Shown here in pieces: positions 47,598-57,964 of a stretch of DNA of 64,000 nt (position 1 is the stretch's first letter; the number at the start of each line of letters is the position of its first letter). The notes under the pieces are model-generated. The model was not told the DNA's origin. It searched no databases and saw only the letters and a program-made list of their open reading frames with translations. Position numbers and translations under genes: made by a program. Source of the stretch: Pseudodesulfovibrio senegalensis (GTDB lineage: Bacteria > Desulfobacterota > Desulfovibrionia > Desulfovibrionales > Desulfovibrionaceae). The DNA lies in assembly GCF_008830225.1 (NCBI RefSeq), contig NZ_WAIE01000001.1:682001-746000 (forward strand), written 5' to 3'.

Positions 47598-49055
47598 ATG
47601 TCAGATATGCATAGCATGACCCTTTCCGAGATCGCGGCAAAGTTGCAATCGCGGGAAATATCCGTTGAATATGTCGTCCAGTCCTGTCTCGACAGGATCG
47701 AATCCACCGAACCCCGCGTTGGCGCGCTTTTGAGCGTGCAGGCCGAGGAAGCCCTTGCCCGCGCCCACGCCATGGACCAGAGCGGACCGGAGGCGGACAA
47801 GCCGCTCTGGGGCGTGCCCATGGTGCTCAAGGATCTGCTGACCACCAAAGGCGTTCCCACTACCTGTGCCTCGAAGATACTCGAGAATTTTGTGCCGTTT
47901 TACGACGCCACCGTGGTAGAGCGTTTGCGCGATGCCGGAGCCGTGCTGCTGGGCAAGGCCAACATGGACGAATTCGCCATGGGATCGTCCACCGAGAACT
48001 CCGCATTCAAGAAGACCGCCAACCCGTGGGACCCGGAACGGGTTCCGGGCGGCTCGTCCGGCGGTTCGGGCGCAACCGTGGCCGCCTGCCAGTGCTATGG
48101 TGCGCTGGGCACGGACACGGGCGGTTCCATCCGTCTTCCTGCTTCCTTCTGCGGCGTTGTGGGGTTGAAGCCCACCTATGGCCGCGTTTCCCGTTTCGGC
48201 ATGGTGGCCTACGGATCCTCGCTGGACCAGATCGGTCCCATGACCCGCAGCGTGGAAGACGCGGCGCGCGTGCTCCAGATCATTGCCGGGCACGACCCCA
48301 AGGATTCCACCTCGGTGAATTGCGAAGTTCCGGACTATTGCGCGGCGCTGGGCAAAGAGGACCTTTCCGGTGTGCGCATCGGCCTGCCCGAGGAATACTG
48401 GGGCGAGGGCCTTGCCCCGGAAGTGGAAACCGCCTGCCGTGAGGCCATTGCCAAGGCCGAATCGCTGGGCGCGCAGACCGTGCCGGTCAAGCTCTCACTG
48501 ACCGACTACGCCATCGCCACCTATTACATCATCGCCATGGCCGAGGCGTCTTCCAACCTTTCGCGGTTTGACGGCGTACGCTACGGCTACCGCAACAAGG
48601 AAGCCGACGAGCTCATCGACATGTACACCCGCAGCCGCACCGAAGGGTTCGGCGACGAGGTGCAGCGCCGCATCATCATGGGCGCATACGTGCTTTCCAG
48701 CGGTTATTACGATGCCTATTATCGCAAGGCCGCACAGGTACGCCGCCTGATCCGCAAGGATTTCGAGCAGGCCTTTGAACAGTGCGACGTGATCGCCGGT
48801 CCGGTCTGCCCGACCACGGCGTTCCGTTCCGGCGAAAAGGCCGACCCCCTGCAGATGTACCTCATGGACATCTTCACCATTTCCCTGAACCTCGCAGGGC
48901 TGCCGGGTATGAGCTTGCCCGTGGGACTTGGCTCCGAGAGCCAGATGCCCGTGGGCCTGCAGCTCATGGGACCGGCGTTTTCCGAGGAACGGCTGCTTTC
49001 GGTTGCCGACACGCTGGAACGCGCCCTGCCGCCCATGCCCGTGCCGGAAATGTAG
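47598..49055 (+). CDS. gatA: Aspartyl/glutamyl-tRNA amidotransferase subunit A
   Basis: Glutamine-hydrolysing subunit of GatCAB. The 485-residue amidase has the Ser-cisSer-Lys catalytic triad: Lys78 (PMVLKD), Ser153 (GGSSGGSG) and Ser177 (DTGGSIR), aligned with the known enzyme. The C-terminal half contains [19 protein letters not shown]. gatB is not adjacent: a terminator and an unrelated glycosyltransferase gene follow, so the B subunit is encoded elsewhere. Confidence 0.96.
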   Translation: MSDMHSMTLSEIAAKLQSREISVEYVVQSCLDRIESTEPRVGALLSVQAEEALARAHAMDQSGPEADKPLWGVPMVLKDLLTTKGVPTTCASKILENFVPFYDATVVERLRDAGAVLLGKANMDEFAMGSSTENSAFKKTANPWDPERVPGGSSGGSGATVAACQCYGALGTDTGGSIRLPASFCGVVGLKPTYGRVSRFGMVAYGSSLDQIGPMTRSVEDAARVLQIIAGHDPKDSTSVNCEVPDYCAALGKEDLSGVRIGLPEEYWGEGLAPEVETACREAIAKAESLGAQTVPVKLSLTDYAIATYYIIAMAEASSNLSRFDGVRYGYRNKEADELIDMYTRSRTEGFGDEVQRRIIMGAYVLSSGYYDAYYRKAAQVRRLIRKDFEQAFEQCDVIAGPVCPTTAFRSGEKADPLQMYLMDIFTISLNLAGLPGMSLPVGLGSESQMPVGLQLMGPAFSEERLLSVADTLERALPPMPVPEM

Positions 49056-49110
49056 CCGGAGGCTCGTGGTGACGGACCGCGCAAGCGCATCATTCATTGC
49101 AATCATCAAG

Positions 49111-49144
49111 GCCCTGCTTCGCCCAACGGCGCGGCAGGGCTTTT
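49111..49144 (+). terminator. Intrinsic terminator after gatA
   Basis: GCCCTGC (49111-49117) pairs with GCAGGGC (49134-49140), followed by TTTTGTTT. The stem is about 56 bases past the gatA stop. Confidence 0.8.
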
Positions 49145-49184
49145 GTTTACCGCACCGAACCACGCAGAACATACGGAGCGTGCC

Positions 49185-50360
49185 GTGAACACGTGGCAGG
49201 ATTCCATACGCCGCACCGAGTGGCCGCGCATCCTGTTCGTTGAGCAGGATTATCTGGTGATACCGGAAATCATGTCCGCCCTGAAACGGCTGGGCGTGGA
49301 GCATGCCACTGTCCGTTTCCGGCAGGATACGGAATTCCTGCGTGAACTGTTCGATGCCATCGAGACGTTCCGGCCCGCGTTCATTTTGACGGTCAACCAT
49401 GCGGGGCTGGACGCGCAAGGCGAGGTCCTGCGCCTTTTACGGCAGGCGGGCGTACCCCTTGCCAGCTGGTTCGTGGACCGGCATGAGATGTTCGTGCGTG
49501 ATCGTGTGGCCGCCGATTCCCTGCTGGCCGTTTTCTCGTGGGACCCGGATGCGGTGTCGTCCCTTGCCGCCCAAGGTGTTGCCCATGCCGGGTATCTGCC
49601 GCTGGCAGCGGATGTGGACAGCTTTTGTTTTCCCAAACAAATGGACGAGCCGGTGCGGGACGTGGCCTTTGTGGGATCCTCATGGACGGACAAGACCGCG
49701 GACGCGATGCGGGCCGGGCAGTTCCCCGCCGCATTGACCGAGCGGCTTGATGCCTTGGCCCGGGCATGGGCCGCAAACCCGGCCGAACCTGTCTTTCGGG
49801 TGCTGCGCGCTGATTCGGATGCCTATGCCTGCTGGAAGGCGTTGACCGAAGAGCGGCGGCGTCTGTTTTTGCGTCTTGTGCAACTCCAGGCGTCCGGGTT
49901 GCATCGGGTGGCGTGCGTGCGTGAGTTGCTGCGGTTTGCGCCGCTGGTGGTAGGCGATGCCCATTGGAAGGATTTGCTCGGCAAAGACTCGTTTTCATGG
50001 CGCGGTCGTCTGGACTACCGAACCGAGTTGTCCGGTTTTTACGGCCAAAATGCCGTCAATTTCAATGTCAACAGCCTGCAATCCCGCCATGCGCAGAACC
50101 AGCGCGTGTTCGACGCGCCGTGTTGCGGGGCGTTTGTGCTTTCGCAGCAAGGAGCGGCCCTTGAGGAATTGTTCGACCCCGGCACCGAGATCGCCTGCTA
50201 TGGGAATAAAGACGGTATCCGGGCTGCGGTGGAGCGTTGGCTGTCCGATCCCGCAGCGCGGGAAACCGTGGTTCAGGCCGCCCATCGACGGATCATGGCC
50301 CATCATACCTACATGCACCGGGTCAGCGAGATTGTCGCAGTGATGGAACGCACGTTCTGA
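49185..50360 (+). CDS. CgeB-like glycosyltransferase-family protein
   Basis: The 391-residue product has an N-terminal Rossmann-like half (RILFVEQDYLV, then HAGLDAQGEVLRLLRQAGVPLASWFVD) and a C-terminal half resembling the glycosyltransferase domain seen in CgeB/DUF3880 proteins (residues about 265-390, VNFNVNSLQSRHAQNQRVFDAPCCGAFVLS). These proteins are found in bacterial surface-polysaccharide and spore-coat glycan loci; the substrate is unknown. The start is GTG 49185 with GGAG seven bases upstream. Confidence 0.78.
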   Translation: MNTWQDSIRRTEWPRILFVEQDYLVIPEIMSALKRLGVEHATVRFRQDTEFLRELFDAIETFRPAFILTVNHAGLDAQGEVLRLLRQAGVPLASWFVDRHEMFVRDRVAADSLLAVFSWDPDAVSSLAAQGVAHAGYLPLAADVDSFCFPKQMDEPVRDVAFVGSSWTDKTADAMRAGQFPAALTERLDALARAWAANPAEPVFRVLRADSDAYACWKALTEERRRLFLRLVQLQASGLHRVACVRELLRFAPLVVGDAHWKDLLGKDSFSWRGRLDYRTELSGFYGQNAVNFNVNSLQSRHAQNQRVFDAPCCGAFVLSQQGAALEELFDPGTEIACYGNKDGIRAAVERWLSDPAARETVVQAAHRRIMAHHTYMHRVSEIVAVMERTF

Positions 50361-50383
50361 TTTTTTTGAGCGCAGCAGGTAGG

Positions 50384-50417
50384 CGGCCCGCCCGGAATCA
50401 TCCGGACGGGCCGTTTT
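50384..50417 (+). terminator. Intrinsic terminator between convergent genes
   Basis: CGGCCCGCCCGG (50384-50395) pairs with CCGGACGGGCCG (50402-50413) with one mismatch, followed by TTTTATTATTT. It ends the glycosyltransferase mRNA and touches the stop of the minus-strand peptidase gene. Confidence 0.8.
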
Positions 50418-50418
50418 A

Positions 50419-52182
50419 TTATTTCATGTCGTAGGTCGTGGGGCCTTGGCGGTAGTTGGTCTTGTCCAGCCATGTGGCGGGATAGCCCACCTCGATGGGC
50501 ATGGTGCCCGGAGCAGGCTCCGAGTAACGACCGTTGGGCAGGTTGATGTAGCCGTCCGAGTATTTGGCGATGAGCATGTCGCCCAGGTCCCACCAGCGTT
50601 CCAGCATGCGGTTGGAATTGGCGGTTGCTTCCTTGCCCAGAATCAGCGGCGCGGATTTGGGCGGATTGACCATGAGTTTGTCCATGCGGGCCACGAATTC
50701 AAGCGATTCCTGTTCCAGCTGGCGTTGCAGGGGCAGGATGTCGTTTCGGGTCATGCGCTGGAAGTTCAGGCGCGAAAGGGAGTTCACGTAATCGAACGCC
50801 CACCATGCGGCCTTGCGGTCCAGCTTTTGGGGGCTGCCGCTGGAATAGGCCGGGTTCAGGTTGTTTGCCTTGGCAAAGAACGGGGCAAAGCAGGTGGTGT
50901 AGGAAACGTCCGGGCCGTGCCAGACCAGTCCCTTGGTCATGTCCGGGGCATCGGGACGCCACTGGCATACGAAGGTGTAGCCCTGATAGAAGACCGAAAT
51001 GGCCCGTTCCCATGCTCCGGCCGGAGGCGTGGAACTGTCGCTGATGTCGTTTTGCGGGTTGTCGTAGGGGCCCACAAATCGGTGCGGGTCGCCGTAGGGA
51101 CCTGCGGCCACGCCCTTGGTCAGGTCGAACTGCGTGCCTTCGTAGTGGTCGCGGTACAGGGCGAACACGTCGTGCGGTGTCAGTTTTTTCTTGGGGGCCA
51201 CGGCAAAGGGGTAGGCCGTGGTGTAGCCGTCGCGCACCCACGGGCTCAGGCCGAGGTCGGGATTGACGCGGTCCAGCACGCGCCACACGCGGCGCAGGGA
51301 ATAGTAGGGATGGTTGTATTCGCCGGGGCTGACAGCCTTGAGCCAGTCGAATTTTGTCTTGCCGTCCCAGTGCCCGGTCTGCATGCATCCTTTGGGCAGG
51401 TGTTTGGACCAGTAGAAATTCTTGTGTTCCTTGTCCTTGAAGTCCACGTTTCGGATGCGGAATTCGTTGGCCGCCACAAAGACCATGCCGTCGGGCACGC
51501 GCTGGGCCACCCATGCGGAATGGCGCGACTGGTCACCCAGTGCGCACATTTCAAAGACCCATGCCTCGTTCGGGTCCGCCACCAGCAGGGTTTCGCCCGT
51601 GGAGTAGAATCCGTACTTGTCGATGAGTCCGCCCATGAGGGTGATGGCTTCGCGCGCGGTCTTGCAGTTTTCCAGGGCAACGCGTGAGAGTTCCGAGCTG
51701 TAGAACAGGCGCATGGGGCCGGGCTTGTCGCCGTTGTTGGGCTTGGGTTCGTAATATGCGCCGTTGGTGCATTCGCCCAGCATGAGGTTGTGTTCGTTCA
51801 TGATGCCGTATGCGCCGTCGTAATAGGCGTAGGACACCGGGACGCTGTGGCCAAGAATGGCCCAGATGTTTTTGTAGGGCAGTTCATAGAGCGGCTTGGT
51901 GTAGGGCGCGCCCGTGTCGTAGGCCGGACCGCGTTCCTTGGTGGAAATGCGTGGATAACGGTAATGCTCCGCGAAAATCTGGCGCTTTCCCTGCTGCGGG
52001 CGGGCCGGAACAAGTATGAAGCGCTGGTCGCCCAACTCGTCGTCGTCGGAGTGGGCCACCATCATGGAGCCGTCCGCGCTGGCCCCCTTGGTGATGATCA
52101 TGGTGGTGCAGCACAGGGCAGTGGCTGTTGTGGCCAGCAGCAACAGCATGGTGGCGGCAAAGAGAGTGTTGAAACGTGTCAT
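50419..52182 (-). CDS. C69-family secreted dipeptidase-like protein
   Basis: The 587-residue product has a signal peptide (to about residue 24) and a mature start at Cys25 (CTTMIITKGASADGS), the N-terminal nucleophile of family C69 (PF03577, U34) dipeptidases. Further family features are the SDDDELGD segment, the EHNLMLGECTNGA region and ETLLVADPNEAWVFEM. It probably hydrolyses dipeptides outside the cytoplasm or is an inactive relative; two adjacent cysteines (24 and 25) at the cleavage point are a detail to note. GGAGG precedes ATG 52182. Confidence 0.9.
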   Translation of the reverse strand: MTRFNTLFAATMLLLLATTATALCCTTMIITKGASADGSMMVAHSDDDELGDQRFILVPARPQQGKRQIFAEHYRYPRISTKERGPAYDTGAPYTKPLYELPYKNIWAILGHSVPVSYAYYDGAYGIMNEHNLMLGECTNGAYYEPKPNNGDKPGPMRLFYSSELSRVALENCKTAREAITLMGGLIDKYGFYSTGETLLVADPNEAWVFEMCALGDQSRHSAWVAQRVPDGMVFVAANEFRIRNVDFKDKEHKNFYWSKHLPKGCMQTGHWDGKTKFDWLKAVSPGEYNHPYYSLRRVWRVLDRVNPDLGLSPWVRDGYTTAYPFAVAPKKKLTPHDVFALYRDHYEGTQFDLTKGVAAGPYGDPHRFVGPYDNPQNDISDSSTPPAGAWERAISVFYQGYTFVCQWRPDAPDMTKGLVWHGPDVSYTTCFAPFFAKANNLNPAYSSGSPQKLDRKAAWWAFDYVNSLSRLNFQRMTRNDILPLQRQLEQESLEFVARMDKLMVNPPKSAPLILGKEATANSNRMLERWWDLGDMLIAKYSDGYINLPNGRYSEPAPGTMPIEVGYPATWLDKTNYRQGPTTYDMK

Positions 52183-52296
52183 GGTTGTCCTCCGGTAGTC
52201 ATGGCAATATGCGGTACCATACATGGTTTGGGGCTGTTTGTTCAGTGCCCGGATGTTATAGTTTTGCGGGCTTGCCTTGGCTCGTTGGTCCGTGCC

Positions 52297-53367
52297 ATGG
52301 TGCGCCTTGTGAACGATTCAGGCAAAAACAGTGTGGCCGTAGGTGTGAGCGGCGGCATGGACAGTCTCTTGGCTTTGTGTCTGCTCAAGGAGCAGGGCAG
52401 GTCCGTGCTGGCCGTGCATGCCTATTTCCTGCGGCCCGGACCGCAGTGGGAAGCCGTCGGAGACGGTTTGCAGCAAGCCTGCGACACGCTTGGCGTAGCC
52501 TTGCACGTGGTAGACCTGCACCGGGAATTCGAGCAGAGCGTGGTGGACCGTTTTGTGGCCGATTACCGTGCGGGCCTGACCCCGAATCCATGCGCAGCCT
52601 GCAATCCTCTCATGAAATTCGGCAGCCTTTTCGACCATGTGCGCACGCTTGGAGCACAGCGTTTGGCCACGGGGCATTATGCGCGCATGCAGGACGTGGC
52701 TCCGTGGGGCTCCATGCTGGTGCGCGGCGCGGACCGTTCCAAGGACCAGAGCTATTTCCTTTCGCTCGTGCCCATTGAGCGTTTGCGGTGTGCGGAATTT
52801 CCCCTTGCGGACGTGCACAAGAAGGATGTGCCCGAAATCCTTTCCCGTCATGGCCTTGAACCGCCCCTGCCGTCCGAGAGCCAGGAAATCTGTTTTGTGC
52901 CGGACGACGATTATCAGGCTTTTCTCGTTGCGCGCGGCTCCATGCCCGGTCACGGAGCCATGGTGTTGCCCGACGGAACCCGCGTGGGCACGCATAAGGG
53001 GCTGTGGCGCTATACGCAGGGCCAGCGGCGTGGATTGGGCGTGGCATGGCAGCATCCGCTGTACGTTCTGGACAAGGACGTGGTCTCCAATACCCTGATC
53101 GTGGGGCCGAAAGAACTCCTGGAGTCGCCGGGGTGCGTGGTGGAGAGTCTGAACCTGATGACAGGCCCGGAAACATGGCCCCAACAGGTCTGGGTGCAGA
53201 CCCGCTATCGCCAGCAGGCCAAGCCGAGCCGGTTTGCGATGCGTGACGGCAAGGTCTTGCTTCATTTCGTGGAACCGCACTCGCGCCCCACGCCCGGACA
53301 GGTGGCGGCGGTCTATACCGAAGACGGTGTTGTTCTTGGCGGTGGCATCATCACTGCGGCCCTGTAG
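52297..53367 (+). CDS. mnmA: tRNA 2-thiouridylase MnmA
   Basis: Installs sulfur at position 34 of tRNA(Lys, Glu, Gln). The 356-residue product has the PP-loop SGGMDS (residues 18-23), the catalytic Cys pair Cys99 (NPCAACN) and Cys199 (SQEICF), the GHYAR and KDQSYFL motifs and the ATP/tRNA-binding GQRRGLGVA region. The P-loop has Met where many have Val, a mild change. The start is ATG 52297 without a clear ribosome site; GTG 52309 is an in-frame alternative. It is divergent from the peptidase gene. Confidence 0.93.
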   Translation: MVRLVNDSGKNSVAVGVSGGMDSLLALCLLKEQGRSVLAVHAYFLRPGPQWEAVGDGLQQACDTLGVALHVVDLHREFEQSVVDRFVADYRAGLTPNPCAACNPLMKFGSLFDHVRTLGAQRLATGHYARMQDVAPWGSMLVRGADRSKDQSYFLSLVPIERLRCAEFPLADVHKKDVPEILSRHGLEPPLPSESQEICFVPDDDYQAFLVARGSMPGHGAMVLPDGTRVGTHKGLWRYTQGQRRGLGVAWQHPLYVLDKDVVSNTLIVGPKELLESPGCVVESLNLMTGPETWPQQVWVQTRYRQQAKPSRFAMRDGKVLLHFVEPHSRPTPGQVAAVYTEDGVVLGGGIITAAL

Positions 53368-53373
53368 TCGGCA

Positions 53374-53898
53374 TCAGGGAAATCCGAACAGGTTTTCGCG
53401 TTTTTCGCGCATGCCTTCGCGGTATGCCTCGGCGCGGATGCGGCGCATGGTGGCCAGTATGTCGGGCACGGCAAGGTCGGGCTTTTTACTCAGGTAGCTC
53501 GCCCACCAGCGGGTTTCGGAGCTGAGACGAAACCGCAGCGGATCCCGAAACCGGGCCAGCAGGGCAAATCCCTTGTCGCGTTCGCCGGATGCCACAAGAG
53601 AAAGTCCGAGAAAATAAAGCGCGTCCGTGTTGCCGGGGTATTTAGCCAGTGTTTTGGCAAAGGCTGCGGCCGCAGCCTCGTAGCGTCCGTCCTTGAACAG
53701 CAACAGCGAACCCCGGTTTTGTGAATAGGCCGCTCCCGGGCCGTCATAGAGGAATTCCTGATGGATGGAGACCATCAGTCCGCCGCCTCCGGTTCCTGTG
53801 CCCACGCTTGCGCCCACTCCTGCGGATTGTGGCGTGCAGGCCAATAATGCCAGCAGCAGGCATATCACCGCGCCCCATGTTTGTGCATTTCCCTTCAT
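53374..53898 (-). CDS. Small TPR lipoprotein
   Basis: The 174-residue product has a lipoprotein signal (lipobox ALLAC at residue about 21), a Gly/Ser/Thr-rich linker, and one to two TPR-like repeats (about residues 60-125, GSLLLFKDGRYEAAAAAFAKTLAKYPGNTDALYFLGLSL). It is of unknown role. The ribosome site is weak. It converges with mnmA, whose stop is six bases away. Confidence 0.78.
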   Translation of the reverse strand: MKGNAQTWGAVICLLLALLACTPQSAGVGASVGTGTGGGGLMVSIHQEFLYDGPGAAYSQNRGSLLLFKDGRYEAAAAAFAKTLAKYPGNTDALYFLGLSLVASGERDKGFALLARFRDPLRFRLSSETRWWASYLSKKPDLAVPDILATMRRIRAEAYREGMREKRENLFGFP

Positions 53899-54046
53899 TT
53901 TCTTGACCGCGTCCTGTTTTGAGAGTAGCCCCCATCATCAAGCCGTAAAGCAAAAAATGCGGCAAAGTCCATACGTCGTTCGGGACGATTTCATATCCAT
54001 CCCGGGCGGGATAATGAGCGAACAAATCCGATATTGACAAACATAC

Positions 54047-55378
54047 ATGATACGCTTTTACACCGCCACCCTCGGGTGCAAGATCAATCAATACGAAACG
54101 CGCTCCATAGCGGAAGCATGGTGCGGGAATAGCGGCCGCGGTCGGTCCCCTGAAGCCATCGCGGAAAAGGCCGTGGAAGTGGATGATCCGTCATGTGCGG
54201 ATGTGATCCTGGTCAACTCCTGTGCTGTGACCGCCAACGCCGTGAGCGACCTGCGCCAGAGCGTGCGTCGTTTTTATCGCGACAATCCCGAAGCGCGCAT
54301 CATCATTACCGGGTGCGCGGCGCAGGTCATGGGTGATGACCTGGCCGAACTGCCCGGCGTTGTCCGCGTTGTTGCGCAGGAGAACAAGGCCGAGCTGCTG
54401 GCCGGACCGGACGCGGGTGGGGCAGCCTCCACGGCCGACCAGGGCTCCGATCCGGTTTTCATGCCCTTTCACATTTCCGAATATGACCGGGCCCGGCCTG
54501 TGGTCAAGGTGCAGGACGGGTGCTCCCACCGTTGCACCTTTTGTATCGTGCCCCTTGCGCGCGGCCGCAGTGTGAGCCGCCCTGTGGCCGAGATCGAAAA
54601 CGAGGTAGGGCGCCTGCTGGCCGCCGGATTTCGGGAGATGATCCTTTCGGGCGTGAATCTTCGGCATTTCGGCAGGGATTTGCTGCCCCGGCAGGACTTC
54701 TGGTCCATGGTGGCGCACCTTGAGGCGACCTTTGCCGGCCAATGGGCCGGGCGCGCACGCTTTCGCATTTCCTCGCTGGAACCGGGCCAGTTGGACAACC
54801 ACGCGCTGGATGTTCTGGCAGAATCCCGGCTGGTCTGCCCGCAGCTGCACGTTTCCCTGCAGAGCGGCGACCCGCAGGTGCTCAAACGCATGGGCCGGGG
54901 GCATTACAGCCCGGAACAGGCTCTGGATTTTTGCGACAAGCTGCGTGATATCTGGCCGGAATACGGGTTGGGAGCCGACCTGTTGGTGGGCTTTCCCGGC
55001 GAAACCGAAGAGCAGTTCGAAAATACCATGGACGTTTGCAGGCGGTTGCCCCTGACCTACGGGCACGTGTTTCCGTATTCGCAACGGCCCGGAACGCCGG
55101 CCGCCAAAATGACGGATCAGGTGGACGTGCCTGTGCGCAAGCAGCGCGCAGCCCGGTTGCGCGCTGTGGTCAACGAGAAGAAAAAAGCATTTCTGCAACA
55201 TCTGGGAACCTTGCCCGAGCTTCTGGTTCTGGTGCAGGATGAGAGCGGAAAAGGCATTTGCGAATTTTACGCGCCGTGCCGTATTCAGGCCGGAGGGTGT
55301 ACGCTCCGTCCCCGTTCGCTGGTTCGCTGTCGCCCGGTGGAGCTTTGCTCCGGGGTGTTGCAATGCGTGCCCGTGTAA
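54047..55378 (+). CDS. mtaB: MtaB-type tRNA methylthiotransferase (radical SAM)
   Basis: Adds a methylthio group to t6A37 of tRNA. The 443-residue product has the UPF0004 domain cysteines Cys11 (LGCKI), Cys59 (NSCAVT) and Cys90 (TGCAAQ) that hold the first cluster, and the radical-SAM cysteines Cys159, Cys163, Cys166 (CSHRCTFC). A degenerate C-terminal TRAM-like end follows. GCKINQYE at the N-terminus points to MtaB rather than MiaB or RimO. The ribosome site is weak, but the ATG opens exactly at the family start. Confidence 0.92.
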   Translation: MIRFYTATLGCKINQYETRSIAEAWCGNSGRGRSPEAIAEKAVEVDDPSCADVILVNSCAVTANAVSDLRQSVRRFYRDNPEARIIITGCAAQVMGDDLAELPGVVRVVAQENKAELLAGPDAGGAASTADQGSDPVFMPFHISEYDRARPVVKVQDGCSHRCTFCIVPLARGRSVSRPVAEIENEVGRLLAAGFREMILSGVNLRHFGRDLLPRQDFWSMVAHLEATFAGQWAGRARFRISSLEPGQLDNHALDVLAESRLVCPQLHVSLQSGDPQVLKRMGRGHYSPEQALDFCDKLRDIWPEYGLGADLLVGFPGETEEQFENTMDVCRRLPLTYGHVFPYSQRPGTPAAKMTDQVDVPVRKQRAARLRAVVNEKKKAFLQHLGTLPELLVLVQDESGKGICEFYAPCRIQAGGCTLRPRSLVRCRPVELCSGVLQCVPV

Positions 55379-55464
55379 TGCGGGTGCCGCAGGCGCGTAT
55401 ATCTTGCGGCTGACAAAAAGGGTCGGCTCGTATACAACGTGCATAAAAACAGAAGGAAAAAGAT

Positions 55465-56346
55465 ATGCCTGTCAGCATGACCGGTTATGGCCGGTTTGAA
55501 ACAACGGAAGATGCATGGTCCCATGTCTGGGAAGTCCGTAGCGTGAACGGCCGTTTTCTGGACGTGAAGTGGCGCCTTCCCCACAACCTTCGTTCGCTTG
55601 AAAACGGCTGGGAAAAGGTCGTGCGCACGTTTGCCTCCCGAGGCCGTGTGGATATTTCGCTCAATCTGGAAATGCTCAGTGCCGAGGCTCTGGGCGTGAG
55701 CTTCAACGAACCGCTGGCAAACGCCATGTTCCGCGAAATGGAAAAACAGGCTGAACGCTTCGGCGAAACATATACCCCGGATTTCAACAAGGTACTGAGC
55801 ATGTCGTCGCTGTGGCGCGACAACAACAGCGAGCCCGATCCGGGCCTGGCCGACAGCCTGACCGCCGGACTCAGGGGAGCCTTGAAAAACTGGCGCGAAT
55901 CGCGCCGGGTGGAAGGTGAAGCCATGGCCGAGGACCTGCTGACGCGCGTGGACGTGCTGCGGGGGCTTTCAGAGAGCATTGCCGAGCGCATCCCCCAGGT
56001 GTTGGAAACCCGCCGTGCCAATCTCAAGGATCGCATTCGCGAGATCATGGATTCGCTGGACGCGGAGTACAACGAAGACCGCATGCTGCAGGAAATAGCC
56101 ATTTTGACCGATAAACTTGACGTTTCCGAAGAACTGACCCGTTTGTCCACGCATCTGGACCGCCTGCACGAAGCGCTTTCGTCCAAGGGCGAAGCGGGCA
56201 AGAAACTCGATTTTCTGCTTCAGGAAACATTCCGTGAAATCAACACCTGCGGCAACAAGGCGCAGGACACCGACGTGAGCGGCATGGTGGTGGATTTCAA
56301 GGCCGAACTGGAAAAGTGCCGCGAACAGGTTCAGAACATAGAGTAG
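55465..56346 (+). CDS. yicC: YicC-family protein (endoribonuclease-like)
   Basis: The 293-residue product begins [12 protein letters not shown], the signature opening of YicC proteins, and has the conserved [14 protein letters not shown] and C-terminal [21 protein letters not shown] motifs. E. coli YicC is reported as an endoribonuclease affecting small-RNA turnover. GAAGGAAAAA lies upstream of the ATG. It starts the yicC-remA-gmk-pyrF run, spaced by ten bases and less. Confidence 0.93.
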   Translation: MPVSMTGYGRFETTEDAWSHVWEVRSVNGRFLDVKWRLPHNLRSLENGWEKVVRTFASRGRVDISLNLEMLSAEALGVSFNEPLANAMFREMEKQAERFGETYTPDFNKVLSMSSLWRDNNSEPDPGLADSLTAGLRGALKNWRESRRVEGEAMAEDLLTRVDVLRGLSESIAERIPQVLETRRANLKDRIREIMDSLDAEYNEDRMLQEIAILTDKLDVSEELTRLSTHLDRLHEALSSKGEAGKKLDFLLQETFREINTCGNKAQDTDVSGMVVDFKAELEKCREQVQNIE

Positions 56347-56356
56347 GAGTCGACAT

Positions 56357-56611
56357 ATGCAGAAACAGGGACTTTTGAACATAGGTTTCGGTAATTTCGT
56401 GGTCAGCGGCAGGGTCGTGACCATCGTCAACCCCACGTCCGCACCCATGCGTCGTCTGCGCGAGGACGCCCGGCAGGAAGGACGGCTCATCGATGCCACG
56501 CAGGGCAGAAAGACCAGAGCCATCATCGTCACCGACTCCAACCACGTCATCCTCTCCGCCATTCAGGCAGAGACAATCGGCCAGCGCTTCAGCTCGGAAG
56601 AGGGGGAATAG
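56357..56611 (+). CDS. remA: RemA-like DUF370 protein
   Basis: The 84-residue product has the DUF370 core [17 protein letters not shown] and [12 protein letters not shown]. In Bacillus, RemA is a DNA-binding activator of biofilm genes and forms rings. In proteobacteria the gene is found between yicC and gmk, exactly as here, but its role is unknown. GGAG lies upstream, and its stop abuts the gmk ATG. Confidence 0.9.
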   Translation: MQKQGLLNIGFGNFVVSGRVVTIVNPTSAPMRRLREDARQEGRLIDATQGRKTRAIIVTDSNHVILSAIQAETIGQRFSSEEGE

Positions 56612-57244
56612 ATGGCGTCCGACCGAACTCCCCGGCGGGGGCTCATTCTGGTTATCTGCGCGCCGAGCGGCACGGGAAAGAGCACCCTGATCGCACGGCT
56701 CATGGAGGAGTTCCCGAATTTCGGGTTTTCCATATCCTACACCACCCGCGAACCGCGCGGTCAGGAACAGAACGGTCGGGAGTATCATTTTGTTTCCCGG
56801 GACTGCTTTGTGGCCATGCGTTCCCGCGGGGAATTCGCGGAATGGGCCGAAGTGCACGGTAATTATTACGGCACGGCAACGGCTCCGGTACAGGAGATGC
56901 TGGCCCAGGGCAGGGACGTGTTGTTCGATATTGACGTGCAGGGCGCCATGCAGCTTCGAAAGACTTTTGAAGACGGTGAGTTCGTATTTCTGCTGCCGCC
57001 TTCCCGCAGTGAACTGGAACGCCGCCTGCGCGACCGGGGCACGGATTCGGACGAGGCCATCGAGCGCAGGCTCGGCAATTCCATCGGCGAGTTGAAACAG
57101 GCCGATCGGTTTGACCATTGGGTCGTGAATGATGACCTGGACGAAGCGTATGCCGAGTTGCGGGCCGTGTACCTTGCCGGACGGACCAATCCCGCCTTGC
57201 GTCCCGGCATGGTGGAAACCCTTGTTGCGGGATGGGGGAAATAG
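56612..57244 (+). CDS. gmk: Guanylate kinase
   Basis: Phosphorylates GMP to GDP. The 210-residue product has the P-loop APSGTGKST (residues 17-25), the GMP-binding [10 protein letters not shown] segment and the HFVSRDCF region. The ATG directly follows the remA stop. Length is normal. Together with guaB and guaA elsewhere in the window it completes the GMP-to-GDP path. Confidence 0.97.
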   Translation: MASDRTPRRGLILVICAPSGTGKSTLIARLMEEFPNFGFSISYTTREPRGQEQNGREYHFVSRDCFVAMRSRGEFAEWAEVHGNYYGTATAPVQEMLAQGRDVLFDIDVQGAMQLRKTFEDGEFVFLLPPSRSELERRLRDRGTDSDEAIERRLGNSIGELKQADRFDHWVVNDDLDEAYAELRAVYLAGRTNPALRPGMVETLVAGWGK

Positions 57245-57245
57245 C

Positions 57246-57953
57246 ATGGCCGAACTGGTGGTAGCGCTTGATTATCAGGATGCCGGAGCCGCACTTGGAA
57301 TGGCCCGAAAGCTGGAAGGGCTGGTTCCATGGGCCAAGGTGGGCATGGAATTGTTCACCGCCGAGGGGCCAGCCATTGTGGAAAGTCTCAAGAAAATGGA
57401 GTTCAAGGTCTTTCTTGATCTCAAATTTCACGATATTCCCAATACCGTGAAGGGCGCGGTGCGTTCTGCCACACACATGGGCGTGGACATGGTCAACATT
57501 CACGCGTTGGGCGGCAGGCGCATGGCCGAGGGAGCCCTTGAGGGCCGGGACATGGGGCTTGCTTCCGGGCAGGTTCCGCCCATTGTGCTGGCCGTGACCG
57601 TGCTTACCAGCGTGGGACCTGACGACCTGCCCCTGAAGAATGCTCCCGAGCCGGGGGTATTGGCGCTTGACCTGGCTGTGAAAGCCAAGCAATATGGCCT
57701 GAATGGAGTCGTTTGTTCTGCTTTGGAGGCCCGTGGAATCAAGGCATCCTGTGGCACCGGGTTCAGTTGCCTGACTCCCGGAATACGTCCCGCAGCCATG
57801 GCCGGGGATGATCAGCGCCGGGTGGTGACGCCAGCGCAGGCCGTTCGCAACGGTTCGGATTATCTTGTGGTCGGCCGGCCGGTAACCGGCGCGACGGATC
57901 CATGTGCGGCAGCACGGGATATTATGGACGAGATGGCTTTGGCCTTGTCATGA
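57246..57953 (+). CDS. pyrF: Orotidine 5'-phosphate decarboxylase
   Basis: Final step of UMP synthesis. The 235-residue barrel has the catalytic motif DLKFHD (Asp58, Lys60, Asp63), preceded by VGMELF, and the phosphate-binding end VVGRPVTGA. The ATG is at 57246, one base after the gmk stop; a longer frame upstream only overlaps gmk. It is part of the yicC-remA-gmk-pyrF operon. Confidence 0.97.
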   Translation: MAELVVALDYQDAGAALGMARKLEGLVPWAKVGMELFTAEGPAIVESLKKMEFKVFLDLKFHDIPNTVKGAVRSATHMGVDMVNIHALGGRRMAEGALEGRDMGLASGQVPPIVLAVTVLTSVGPDDLPLKNAPEPGVLALDLAVKAKQYGLNGVVCSALEARGIKASCGTGFSCLTPGIRPAAMAGDDQRRVVTPAQAVRNGSDYLVVGRPVTGATDPCAAARDIMDEMALALS

Positions 57954-57964
57954 AGTGAGGGTAT

